Part shown: positions 35,892 through 44,576 of the stretch, piece after piece | How positions within the stretch are numbered: position 1 is the first letter of the stretch | Layout: every line of letters starts with the position of its first letter | NCBI GenBank assembly: GCA_003385635.1 | Contig: QQUY01000001.1 | Location: forward strand, 248,001-312,000 | Length of the DNA: 64,000 nt | Reading direction: 5' to 3' | Source: Acidobacteriota bacterium | GTDB taxonomy: Bacteria > Acidobacteriota > Blastocatellia > Pyrinomonadales > Pyrinomonadaceae | Notes under the pieces: model-generated | The model's input: only the letters and a program-made list of their open reading frames with translations | What the model was told of the DNA's origin: nothing | Databases searched by the model: none | Program-made: the position numbers and the translations under genes

Positions 35892-37281
35892 TCAAATTCC
35901 TGACACCCTTCCCGGTTGTCGCGCCGTTCGGCGCGCTCTGATCGCCTTTTCGTTCCTCTTATTTCTCTGTCCCTTTACATACTCCCAGATTCCGGCACGC
36001 ATCCTTTCAAAGGAACTGGCGCTGGCAGCAAGGAACGGCGATGTCGAGAAAGCAAAGCTGCTTCTGAATGAAGGGGCGAAAGCCGATTCGCGCGACCATT
36101 TCGGACAGCCGGCGATCGTGCTGGCCGGGAGGATGCGATTTGAAGATCGAAATCTCGAGGTGATCGAGCTTTTGGCGAACAAAGGCGCCGACATCAACTC
36201 ATCGAACGACTTCGGAACGACGCCTCTGATGATGTCACGAACTTCAAGCCGCTATGCGAACAGCGAGAAGTTCTTCAAAATGCTTGGAGCGGATTTTTCT
36301 AAGAAGGACAAATTCGGTGGAGATTACTGGGTCTATCACCTCTTTGGTACAGATCGCGAATACCCGCCCTCGATTCCGAATTCCGAACGGATGGTCCTAA
36401 AGGAACGGGACGTCATCTGGCGATTCATTCTTGAAGCGAATCTTGCAAAGCTGGAAAATCCCCGCTGCTGCGGCCGGTGGATAAATGGCGCAACTCCCGT
36501 GATGGCTCTCGCCTACTATGACTACTCGTATATTTTCGAAGAATCGACGCGGCGCGAACCTGAATTGCTGACCCAGACCGACGATCTGAAAAGGACACCC
36601 GTCCATTACGCAGCCTTAGGAAACTGTAGCAGATGCCTGTATCTGGGCTTCGATACCCGGACAGCAAACCTGAACTCACAGCATTCAGGCGGTCAGACTC
36701 CGATCATTCTCGCCTCGATCTACGGCCACGACGAATTCATTGAACGGGCTTTGAGAATCGGCGGTGATCCCAATATCACGGACCGAATGGGCATGACGGC
36801 GCTGAGCTATGCCGCGGCGTATGGAAGACACGATTCCGTCCTCGCCCTGCTGTTCGGCGGAGCCGATTCAGAAGAAGCGATGTATGAGGGCGAGCCGGCG
36901 CTGGTTTTTGCCGCCAGGACTGGCAAAGAGAAAGTCGTGGGAGCTTATTGTTCGGTAAAGGCGTCGTCAGTTGTCGCTCTCACGAAAGAGAGACCTCAAG
37001 ATACGGAGGACTCCGAGAGGCCACCTACGAATGAATTAAAACGGCGCCTGAAAAATCTTTCAGCTCTCGATCTCGATGTGGCCGGCAGAGAGGGAATGAC
37101 AGCGTTGATGTGGGCCGCCGAGATCGGATCCCTGAAGATGGCGCAGATGCTTCTGATTGCCGGCGCGGACCACCGGCGGAGAAATTACGAAGGCAAGACT
37201 TCGATGGATATTGCCCGCGAGAAGGGCTACGAAGAGATTGTCAGAGTCCTCGCAGAGGCGGAAAACCTCGCACAATCTTGA
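35875..37281 (+). CDS. secreted ankyrin-repeat protein
   Basis: 468 residues with at least seven ankyrin-like repeats: near residues 45-110 ([20 protein letters not shown]), 110-135, 235-260, 265-330 ([40 protein letters not shown]) and 405-465 ([20 protein letters not shown]). A hydrophobic signal sequence follows a short leader ([15 protein letters not shown]). There is no ATG near the N-terminus; I show the TTG at 35875, which overlaps the MoxR stop, but a CTG at 35938 directly before the signal peptide is equally possible. Ankyrin proteins mediate protein contacts; the partner is unknown. Confidence 0.8.
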   Translation: MRSQGSQIPDTLPGCRAVRRALIAFSFLLFLCPFTYSQIPARILSKELALAARNGDVEKAKLLLNEGAKADSRDHFGQPAIVLAGRMRFEDRNLEVIELLANKGADINSSNDFGTTPLMMSRTSSRYANSEKFFKMLGADFSKKDKFGGDYWVYHLFGTDREYPPSIPNSERMVLKERDVIWRFILEANLAKLENPRCCGRWINGATPVMALAYYDYSYIFEESTRREPELLTQTDDLKRTPVHYAALGNCSRCLYLGFDTRTANLNSQHSGGQTPIILASIYGHDEFIERALRIGGDPNITDRMGMTALSYAAAYGRHDSVLALLFGGADSEEAMYEGEPALVFAARTGKEKVVGAYCSVKASSVVALTKERPQDTEDSERPPTNELKRRLKNLSALDLDVAGREGMTALMWAAEIGSLKMAQMLLIAGADHRRRNYEGKTSMDIAREKGYEEIVRVLAEAENLAQS

Positions 37282-37331
37282 CACTACTTCTAAAATAGGG
37301 ATGCGGGCTTGTCGTACGGCCTGACCTTCCG

Positions 37332-38483
37332 ATGAAAGAAATTTCTCGAAGAAAATTCCTGCAGGGGTTAGGAGCGACGGTGTTCGCCGGGACGCTGGCA
37401 CCATCCATCCTTCCGTTTCAAAGGGCAATTGGAGCCTACGGTTCTTCAGACCTTCATTTCCTTGTTGTTGGAGATTCGCTGATCTCGGGTCAGGGTCTTC
37501 GCGAAGAAGACCGGTTCTATTGGTTGACGAAGAACTGGCTTCAGGAATCGTTCCTGAGTGAAGGTGGAAGGGTGATTCTAAAGAACAAGTCGCATTCGGG
37601 ATCGAACGTGTATCTGAACGACAAGGACCGGAAAGCGCTCGAAGACGCGGAAAGGCCGTTGGACGAGTTCTTTCCTTCCGAAGTCAACTTTTCATTTCCT
37701 TCTATTAGCACGCAGGTCCGAAAGGCGGCGGAGGAGTATGCAGAAGCCGGGATCGAGAAGAACGATGTCGGACTGGTGATGGTATCGGGCGGCATCACTA
37801 ACATAACCGTCAAGGGGATCATCGATCCGTTTGCGGATACGAGCGATCTTCGCGACGACATCAAGAAGTACTGCGGCGACTCTATGAAGGATCTGCTTGG
37901 CGAGATCGGCGACGCGTTTCCGAAGGCCTGCATTGCCGTGATCGGCTATTACCCGATGATCTCCCCAAAGTCCTCAACGGGTGACATTTACAATGCCGTG
38001 CTCGAGCTCTACGGCATTTCAGGTCCATTGAAGCCGGTGATGAACAACATCGTTACCAAGCAGTTCTTTAAGATCCTCCACTCCAAAATGACAAAACGTT
38101 CGAGGATCTGGTCTGAGGACTCCGACAGGGAACTTAGAGGGGTTGTTGCTGCGCACAACGAATCGGTGGGAAGGGAAGCCGCCGTCTTTGTCGAGTCCCC
38201 GATAGACGAAAGCACCTGCTTTGCCACGAAGAGAACACTTCTGTGGAACATGGCAAAGAAGGGACGGGCTGAAGACGACATGTTTGATCACCGAAAGGAA
38301 ACATGCGGAGAGGCCATCGATTCGATGGGCGACATCGATATCAATTTCAACAAGCGATTCTGCGAGCTCGCCGGGCTGGGACATCCGAACCGCGAAGGTG
38401 CAATTCTCTATGCAGAGAACATAAAGCAGGCGCTTGAGCCGCATTTCCTTGCGGAAAAGAGCGCGAGTGTGTCATCATCCTGA
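37332..38483 (+). CDS. Tat-exported SGNH/GDSL-like hydrolase
   Basis: 383 residues. The N-terminus has a twin-arginine signal (SRRKFLQGLGATVFAG) ending near IGAYG. The mature protein opens with a GDSL-type block FLVVGDSLISGQG, which holds the predicted nucleophile serine, and later has VSGGITNI in the position of the G-x-N-D-type block. A terminal GHPNREGAILYAENI segment supplies a catalytic-type histidine. The family covers esterases, lipases and acyl-transfer enzymes; no substrate can be named. Export by Tat suggests it folds or binds a cofactor in the cytoplasm. Confidence 0.82.
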   Translation: MKEISRRKFLQGLGATVFAGTLAPSILPFQRAIGAYGSSDLHFLVVGDSLISGQGLREEDRFYWLTKNWLQESFLSEGGRVILKNKSHSGSNVYLNDKDRKALEDAERPLDEFFPSEVNFSFPSISTQVRKAAEEYAEAGIEKNDVGLVMVSGGITNITVKGIIDPFADTSDLRDDIKKYCGDSMKDLLGEIGDAFPKACIAVIGYYPMISPKSSTGDIYNAVLELYGISGPLKPVMNNIVTKQFFKILHSKMTKRSRIWSEDSDRELRGVVAAHNESVGREAAVFVESPIDESTCFATKRTLLWNMAKKGRAEDDMFDHRKETCGEAIDSMGDIDINFNKRFCELAGLGHPNREGAILYAENIKQALEPHFLAEKSASVSSS

Positions 38484-38502
38484 GCGCAACGGAGTAAAGG
38501 AC

Positions 38503-39156
38503 ATGATCAAACAGATTCGCGGAAGCACCATCTGATAACTCGACCGGCTAGCCTTTCGAAACCTTGCGGAAGGTTTTGAACGTGTCGTTCTCGACCTTGG
38601 AACAGGAGACGGACGTTACGTGTTTCGCTCTGCGGAAGCCGATCCTTCGGTCCTGTTCGTTGGCATCGACGCCAATCCCAAACCCCTTCAGAAGATTTCC
38701 ATAAAGGCCGAACGCGCCCTTGCGAAACGAGGGAGCGTAAACGCGATCTATGTTCAGTCGGCGGCGGAAGACCTTCCCGAAGAGCTAAACAACACCGCGG
38801 ACGAGATCGTGATCAACTTTCCCTGGGGCAGCCTGCTTGGCCTCACTATTAACGCAGAACCCGCATTCCTGGCTTCTCTGGCCCGTATTCTCAAGATTCA
38901 CGGATCGCTTGCGATCACGACCGCAATTGATCCGATCAGGGATGCCGAAGAACTCAAGCGTCTTGGGATCAAGACCTCGGAGCACGGCGATCTCTTGTCA
39001 GCGATGGTCCCCCGCTACTCGGCGTCCGGTCTTGTGTTTGCCGATACCCGTAAACCTGCGCCAAATGAGTACCTTGTGGGAACTACCTGGGAACGAAAAC
39101 TCCGCAGTTCTGCAGGCCGAGAACCGGTTTGCCTCCGTTTCAGAAAGAGCCGATAG
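38503..39156 (+). pseudogene. interrupted KamB/NpmA-type 16S rRNA (A1408-N1) methyltransferase
   Basis: The frame from the ATG at 38503 (MIKQIRGSTI) meets TGA TAA at 38533-38538, then continues in the same frame with the SAM motif VVLDLGTGDGRYVFRSA, GIDANPKPLQKISIKAERAL, the family's A-E-D-L-P-E-E-L and FPWGSLL, and a C-terminal TTWERKLRSSAGREP. The two tryptophans that stack the target base in NpmA/KamB are both there. No usable start lies between the stops and motif I; the first, GTG at 38620, would lose motif I. It is therefore either a recent pseudogene, a recoded gene or a base-calling error. An intact version would methylate 16S A1408, the reaction that gives broad aminoglycoside resistance. 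Confidence 0.65.
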
Positions 39157-39423
39157 TCCCGGAGTTTGACCGTACAAGTCACGAAGAAACGATAAGCGGA
39201 CGCAGAAGTTTTTTGTCCTGAAGACGAGGTCGATTTCGTGTTGAAATGTAAGCACGGAAATACGAAGTGCTTGATAGTAGGCCCGGCTTCCGATGCCTGA
39301 CGCGAATTCTTAATACATACGAGGCGTCAGCCCGGATCAAGAAAGGGCGAACGTGAGTGACACGCCCCGGCATTGATCGGCGCGTTCAATAACAAAGCAC
39401 TTATAGGAGGCTTGATAAAAACA

Positions 39424-39825
39424 ATGAAGAAGAATCTTATCGGAATCATAGCCCTCGTCGGTCTGATTACCGTATCCGCGGTTTCTGCAAGAGCTCAGAT
39501 CAGCACCAAGGTCACAACCGAAGTACCTTTCTCATTCATCGCCGGCGGATACGAACTCTCCGCGGGTGAATACACTATAAGCTTTAACGAGATAACTTCT
39601 TCAGGAGATGTCTTGTTGATCGAGTCAGCGGACGGAAAAAGCCGCGTGATTGTTCTCGCCAGATCGCAAACCATCGCCCGGACGGATGAAAAATCAGGTC
39701 TTAGCTTTATCCGGTTCGGCGGCGACTACTATCTGAACGGAGTTACGGTCTTCGCCCGGAAATTGGATGTCGAACCAGTTGTTTCACGGAGCCGGCTGGT
39801 TGCGCTCAGGGAAACCGAGAACTAG
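39424..39825 (+). CDS. small secreted protein
   Basis: 133 residues: signal peptide 1-24 (cleaved near ARAQ), then a compact beta-rich domain (TTEVPFSFIAGGYELSAGEYT... GLSFIRFGGDYYLNGV). The mature domain resembles small exported proteins common in Acidobacteriota, but I recognise no function. A GGAGG lies 13 bases before the ATG, somewhat far. A terminator follows 35 bp after the stop, so it is monocistronic. Confidence 0.75.
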   Translation: MKKNLIGIIALVGLITVSAVSARAQISTKVTTEVPFSFIAGGYELSAGEYTISFNEITSSGDVLLIESADGKSRVIVLARSQTIARTDEKSGLSFIRFGGDYYLNGVTVFARKLDVEPVVSRSRLVALRETEN

Positions 39826-39860
39826 ATCGACCAGACTGCGGAAATGGTTGTTCTTTCGAA

Positions 39861-39888
39861 AGAGGCTGTCAGAAATGCAGCCTCTTTT
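39861..39888 (+). terminator. rho-independent terminator
   Basis: AGAGGCTGTC-AGAAAT-GCAGCCTCTTTT hairpin after the small secreted protein gene. Confidence 0.85.
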
Positions 39889-40357
39889 AGTCTTTCTCAA
39901 ACCTGCAAACCTATGTCCCCGGGGCGTGTGCTGTTCACCATCGGGTAGGTCTTTTCAAGCGCACGCTGACAGGGGCCGCCTCAAAAGACGGCCCCATTGC
40001 CATTCCACCTTCCCCAACCCTTGCTCGCACTTTCGCAGATCCGCATTAATTGCGGTACTTCAAGAGCGAAACGCGGCACAAAGCGTACTTTCCTTCTCGT
40101 GGCACTCTCGCCATATGTTCAGGGTTCGCGATATCGCGGGCATCAGCCTCAAGCGCCGAACACCGACCAGCGTTACACCTTAGGCGAAACCTGAGGATAG
40201 GACACCGAGGTTAAATCGGTGTTTCACATTTCAGAGATCCTGGCGAACGTGTTCTGAATCGTGTTGCTCACCGGAAACGGCGCTCGACCTGATTGAACAG
40301 CGGCCATCTTAGTAATATCCTTATTGTTTCGGCCTAAGCACCGGGTGGTGACTGATC
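39889..40357. other. gene-free stretch with two hairpins
   Basis: No credible gene, tRNA or riboswitch is seen. GGGGCCGCC...GACGGCCCC (39977-40000) and CACCGA...TCGGTGTTT (40203-40223) are hairpins of terminator shape but with no gene directly before them. The last ~100 bp presumably hold the mnmA promoter. Confidence 0.5.
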
Positions 40358-41482
40358 ATGAAGATAGCAGTAGCAATGAGCGGTGGTGTTGATTCTTCTT
40401 CCGCCGCCGCCCTGTTGAAAGAGCAGGGGCACGAACTTGTCGGCTTTACGATGCAGCTGTGGAACCAGCGGCGACACGTGAACGTTGATGAGAACGGCGA
40501 TCCTCTGCCGTCGCGTTGTTGTTCTCTTGACGACGTTTACGATGCCCGTAGAGTGGCTGAAAGCCTGGGGTTTCCTTTTTACGTACTGAATCTGGAGAAG
40601 GAATTCGAAGACTCCGTCGTCGAACCGTTCATTGATAGTTATCTTTCCGGCGAAACACCGATTCCGTGTGTCGCTTGCAACTCACGCCTTAAGTTCGCTT
40701 CGCTCGACCGTCTGGCGATAAGCCTGGGATGTGACAAGGTCGCCACCGGCCATTACGCAAGGGTCGAATACGACGAAGAGCGGAACCGTTACAGGTTGTT
40801 CCGGGGAAAGAACCACTGGAAGGATCAGAGCTATTTTCTGTGGGAACTTGATCAGGACCAGCTTTCACGTGCGTACTTTCCTCTTGGAGATATGTTGAAG
40901 AGCGAGGTAAGGGACATCGCACGAGATGCGAACCTGTACACGGCCGACAAGCCGGAATCGCAGGAGATCTGTTTTGTACCGGATGGTAAGTATTCCGAGT
41001 TCATAGACCGGTATCTGGAGGTCGAAGGCCGTGGATCCGACATTCCAGAGGCTGGAGAGATCGTGAACACCTCGGGAGAGAAACTTGCTGAACACAGCGG
41101 GATTCACAGATACACTATTGGACAAAGGCGCGGAATCGGTATTTCTCACGAGAAGCCGCTCTACGTAGTAAAGATCGAAAGGCTGAAGAACCAGATCATA
41201 GTCGGAGAAAAAGAGGAGCTGCTTTCTAGTTCGTTCAAGACGAAAGGCGTTAATTGGGTCGCATTTGACGAGCCTTCTGAAGCGGTGAGGGCCGAGGTAA
41301 AGGTCAGATATAGGCACAAGCCTGTAATGGCGACCATCGTTGCGCTGCCTGAAGGTCGGGCGAAGATAACTTTTGATGAACCTCAGCCGGCGATAACGCC
41401 CGGACAGGCAACTGTTTTCTACGAAGGCGAAGAGGTGATCGGCGGCGGTTGGATCGAAAGGGAAGATTACGGTTCCGTATGA
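40358..41482 (+). CDS. mnmA: tRNA-specific 2-thiouridylase MnmA
   Basis: Adds sulfur to U34 of tRNA-Lys, -Glu and -Gln. 374 residues: the PP-loop [17 protein letters not shown] at the start, the first catalytic cysteine in [13 protein letters not shown], the second in [11 protein letters not shown], and the C-terminal RNA-binding barrel starting near [13 protein letters not shown]. All key residues are present. It overlaps the next gene by ATGA, an operon with a folate enzyme. Confidence 0.95.
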   Translation: MKIAVAMSGGVDSSSAAALLKEQGHELVGFTMQLWNQRRHVNVDENGDPLPSRCCSLDDVYDARRVAESLGFPFYVLNLEKEFEDSVVEPFIDSYLSGETPIPCVACNSRLKFASLDRLAISLGCDKVATGHYARVEYDEERNRYRLFRGKNHWKDQSYFLWELDQDQLSRAYFPLGDMLKSEVRDIARDANLYTADKPESQEICFVPDGKYSEFIDRYLEVEGRGSDIPEAGEIVNTSGEKLAEHSGIHRYTIGQRRGIGISHEKPLYVVKIERLKNQIIVGEKEELLSSSFKTKGVNWVAFDEPSEAVRAEVKVRYRHKPVMATIVALPEGRAKITFDEPQPAITPGQATVFYEGEEVIGGGWIEREDYGSV

Positions 41483-42057
41483 AGAAGGCTGATCTGAGAA
41501 ACGAGTATCTTGAGCGTCGCGCTTCGGTTCCCACTTCAGCTATAAGGAATGGAAGCGAGGCCGTGGCATCGCGCTTTTTCTCAAGCTTTGATCTGTCACA
41601 GGTCCGCTGTATACACGTTTTTCTTACGGTTGAAGAGAGAGGCGAGGTCGAGACCTCGCTTTTTGTAAAAACGATCTGGCGCTCGTATCCCCACATCACT
41701 GTCGTCGTCCCGCGTATAAACCGCAAAGAAAAGAAGATGGAATGCGCGGTTTACGATCCTATGTCGCGCCTCGTGCCCAATTTCTGGGGAATATTCGAGC
41801 CACTAAACACCCGGACACTGCCGGCGACCGCTGTCGATGTCGTTCTGGTCCCGCTTCTGTGCTTTGACAAAACGGGCCATCGGGTGGGATACGGAGGCGG
41901 GTACTACGATAAGTTCCTGGCCATTTGCCGGGATGGCTGTCTCAAGGTCGGACTTTCGCTCTTTGATCCGATAGAGAAAATAGAGGACGTTGAGGAACAC
42001 GACATCGTCCTTGACCACTGCGTAACTCCTGAGAAGATCTGGAGCTTCGGTCAATGA
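41479..42057 (+). CDS. 5-formyltetrahydrofolate cyclo-ligase
   Basis: Converts 5-formyl-THF to 5,10-methenyl-THF using ATP, recovering a stable folate store. 192 residues, normal length. The signature [19 protein letters not shown] is complete, with a basic [14 protein letters not shown]-terminus. Start at the ATG overlapping the mnmA stop. Degenerate GGATCAGG repeats begin at its stop. Confidence 0.92.
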   Translation: MKKADLRNEYLERRASVPTSAIRNGSEAVASRFFSSFDLSQVRCIHVFLTVEERGEVETSLFVKTIWRSYPHITVVVPRINRKEKKMECAVYDPMSRLVPNFWGIFEPLNTRTLPATAVDVVLVPLLCFDKTGHRVGYGGGYYDKFLAICRDGCLKVGLSLFDPIEKIEDVEEHDIVLDHCVTPEKIWSFGQ

Positions 42058-42120
42058 CCACATGGATCAGGGACCACGGATCAAGGACCAGGGATCAAGG
42101 ATCAGAGGATCAGGGATCAT
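42055..42120. repeat. degenerate 7-8-bp repeat (GGATCAAGGA type)
   Basis: About eight imperfect units such as GGATCAGGGACCAC and GGATCAAGGACCAG directly after the cyclo-ligase stop. A similar run (GATCAGTGACCAGTGACCAA) occurs near 44010 after the beta-helix gene. Confidence 0.75.
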
Positions 42121-42293
42121 TGTAAGGGCCGGGATCTTATCAGCCAGTATGAGAAGCGAGCGAGTCATCGGCCTTTGATCCCGACTGAACAGGAATCGCC
42201 CCCGCAATGCGATTCTGTGTAAATAAGGGTTGAATCAAGTCCCGTCTCTCTCTAATTTCATCACTTTCCGTCGTCATTTTCCCCTTCGTCAGA

Positions 42294-43994
42294 ATGAACA
42301 CACTTCGATCTTCGCTGGTATTACTCATCATTCTGCTGGCCTCATCGTTCGTCTCCGCAGCAGTCTACGAAGTGAAACCCGGCACTCCGCTAGACACGAT
42401 AGCCGAAGTGCCCTGGGCGGCTCTTCAGCCTGGTGACCTGGTGCTCATACACTGGCGGAGCGCCCCATATAAGGAAAAGTGGGTGATATGCAGGCAAGGT
42501 ACTGCCGGACAACCCATCGTGATCCGCGGGGTGCCAAACTTAAATGGCGACCTCCCGGTGATTGATGGAAGGGATGCGGTCACTCCGCAGGGACTGAATT
42601 TCTGGAGCGAACAGCGCGGAGTCATCAAGATCGGAGGAGCGAACGTGCCCGCGGATACGATGCCGCGCCATATCGTGATAGAGAACCTCGAGATCCGAAG
42701 CGCCCACCCTGACTATTCGTTCACTGCAGACGACGGTTCGGTCCAGAACTATTCGAACTCCGCTTCGTCAATTTATGTCGAAAAAGGAGAGCACATCACG
42801 ATAAGAAACACAGTGATGCACGACAGCGCAAACGGCTTCTTCGTTGCCTCTTCGGACAACACGGTTTCGAGGGAGATACTCGTTGAGGGTAACTACATCT
42901 ACGGGAACGGTATCTCTGGCAGCGCGTTTCAGCACAACAACTACACAGCGGGCATCAACATAACGTTTCAGTTCAACAGATTCGGGCCGCTTCGGACGGG
43001 TTCCGTCGGTAATGCCCTGAAAGACCGGTCGGCAGGAACGGTCGTGCGTTACAACTGGATCGAAGGGGGCAACCGACAGCTTGATCTTGTTGACGCAGAG
43101 GACAGCTCGCAGATCAGAGGTCATCCGGACTACGGACGGACCTTCGTCTACGGAAACATCCTGATCGAACCGGACGGAGCCGGAAACTCGCAGATCGCAC
43201 ATTATGGCGGCGACAGCGGCGCAACAAGCACCTACCGTAAGGGCAAGCTCAACTTCTACAACAACACGGTCGTTTCTACCCGATCCGGGAACACGACGCT
43301 ACTGCGGCTATCCACGAACGAAGAATCCGCAGATGTAAGAAACAACATCCTTTACGTCACTGCCTCCGGGAACAGGCTCGCTTTGATCGACAACAGCGGG
43401 ACGGTTGATCTAACACACAATTGGTCAAAGGCGGGGCTCAGGGTCTCGCATTCCGGGTCTCCTTCCGGATCCGTGAACGATGACGGTACAGGAATTGTGG
43501 GCACCTCCCCGGGCTTTGCGGACGAATCTGGACAGGATTTCACAATTGAAGAGAGTTCGAGCGCGGTGGACGCAGGAACAGGTCTTCATCCAACCTCGAC
43601 CCCGCTCCACAATGTCGTCGATCATTATTTGCGGCACAGAAGCTCTGAACCGCGGCCTTCTGACGGTACTCTGGATCTTGGAGCTTACGAATTCTCGAAC
43701 GGTGCTCCGGTGGCGATCGAGACGATCGAGATCCCGATAGCGAAATGGGGCCGCCATTTTCGGCACACACTGGCGGCCTCCGGAGGGTCGGGAGCTTACA
43801 CTTGGTCGATCGTCGAAGGCGCGTTGCCTTCGGGCCTATGGCTTGACGGCCAGACGGGTTCTTTGCACGGTAAAGCGATCAGACGTGGAGACTGGACATT
43901 CACCGTCCGTGCAGAAGACCCTTCCGATCCTTTCTCTTTCGATGAGAAGCAGTTGTCAATATCGATCCATCTGTATCCCGGCAGTGGCTTCTGA
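42294..43994 (+). CDS. secreted parallel beta-helix protein
   Basis: 566 residues: signal peptide 1-22 (ending SSFVSA), then a right-handed parallel beta-helix (about 60-400) with the typical asparagine- and valine-rich coils (IVIENLEIRSAH, ITIRNTVMHDSANGF, ILVEGNYIYGNG, LNFYNNTVVSTRSG, ADVRNNILYVTASG). A C-terminal immunoglobulin-like putative domain (about 475-560, with ASGGSGAYTWSIVEGALPSG) follows. Such proteins are often polysaccharide lyases or hydrolases, or structural adhesins; no catalytic residues can be assigned here. Confidence 0.85.
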   Translation: MNTLRSSLVLLIILLASSFVSAAVYEVKPGTPLDTIAEVPWAALQPGDLVLIHWRSAPYKEKWVICRQGTAGQPIVIRGVPNLNGDLPVIDGRDAVTPQGLNFWSEQRGVIKIGGANVPADTMPRHIVIENLEIRSAHPDYSFTADDGSVQNYSNSASSIYVEKGEHITIRNTVMHDSANGFFVASSDNTVSREILVEGNYIYGNGISGSAFQHNNYTAGINITFQFNRFGPLRTGSVGNALKDRSAGTVVRYNWIEGGNRQLDLVDAEDSSQIRGHPDYGRTFVYGNILIEPDGAGNSQIAHYGGDSGATSTYRKGKLNFYNNTVVSTRSGNTTLLRLSTNEESADVRNNILYVTASGNRLALIDNSGTVDLTHNWSKAGLRVSHSGSPSGSVNDDGTGIVGTSPGFADESGQDFTIEESSSAVDAGTGLHPTSTPLHNVVDHYLRHRSSEPRPSDGTLDLGAYEFSNGAPVAIETIEIPIAKWGRHFRHTLAASGGSGAYTWSIVEGALPSGLWLDGQTGSLHGKAIRRGDWTFTVRAEDPSDPFSFDEKQLSISIHLYPGSGF

Positions 43995-44040
43995 TCTCGC
44001 GCATAGACCATTGATCAGTGACCAGTGACCAATGACCAAT

Positions 44041-44471
44041 GGGGACCCCGAGCCCCAGCGACGTGCATAAATGGGAACCCGGAGCGCCAGCGACGGGCAT
44101 AGATAAATGGGAACCCGGAGCGCCAGCGACGGGCATAGATAAATGGGAACCCGGAGCGCCAGCGACGTGCATAAATGGGAACCCGGAGCGCCAGCGACGG
44201 GCATAAATGGGAACCCGGAGCGCCAGCGACGGGCATAAATGGGAACCCGGAGCGCCAGCGACGGGCATGACAGAGGGCGCTGTGCGATCTCAAATTTCGC
44301 ATCTAAGAGAAGAAATTCCAGATTCCACATTCCAGATCAGATGACTCAATCTCCTGAATAAACTCAACCGACTCACCAAACCCAACCGACTCACCAGACT
44401 TAACCGACCCGACAGACCCGACAAACCCGACTCACCAGACTCAACCGACTCACCAAACTCAGCCAGCTCAG
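44041..44471. repeat. composite repeat, right copy (inverted)
   Basis: 44041-44268: seven units (the first diverged) of the 32/36-bp minisatellite, AAATGGGAACCCGGAGCGCC followed by AGCGACGGGCAT. 44283-44340: the AT-rich middle (TCTCAAATTTCGC, then GAAGAAATTCCAGATTCC). 44343-44471: GACTCAACCGACTCACCAAA-type simple repeats. The order and orientation are the reverse of the block at 33676-34105. It fills most of the 582-bp gap before the VIT/VWA gene. Confidence 0.88.
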
Positions 44472-44576
44472 AAAACTCCCGGCCCAAGAAACCAATTCCT
44501 TACTCGACGCACCTTAGGCGGTGCAGGCGACACTTCTTCCCAAACCTCCCTGCAATTCTTTGGAGGAGAATTAGCA

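Noticed and set aside
39889-40357. Several short frames in the gap before mnmA
   Set aside because: No ribosome site, no recognisable protein features, and they overlap terminator-like hairpins.
44041-44268. Possible CRISPR array
   Set aside because: Regular 32/36-bp units with no unique spacers and no cas genes; it is a minisatellite, and the same unit occurs inverted at 33.9 kb.
43900-44330. Minus-strand frames with repeated residues (MPVAGAPGSHL type) in the minisatellite
   Set aside because: The unit is 32 or 36 bp, so the repeats do not keep one frame; this is a DNA repeat, not a repeat protein.
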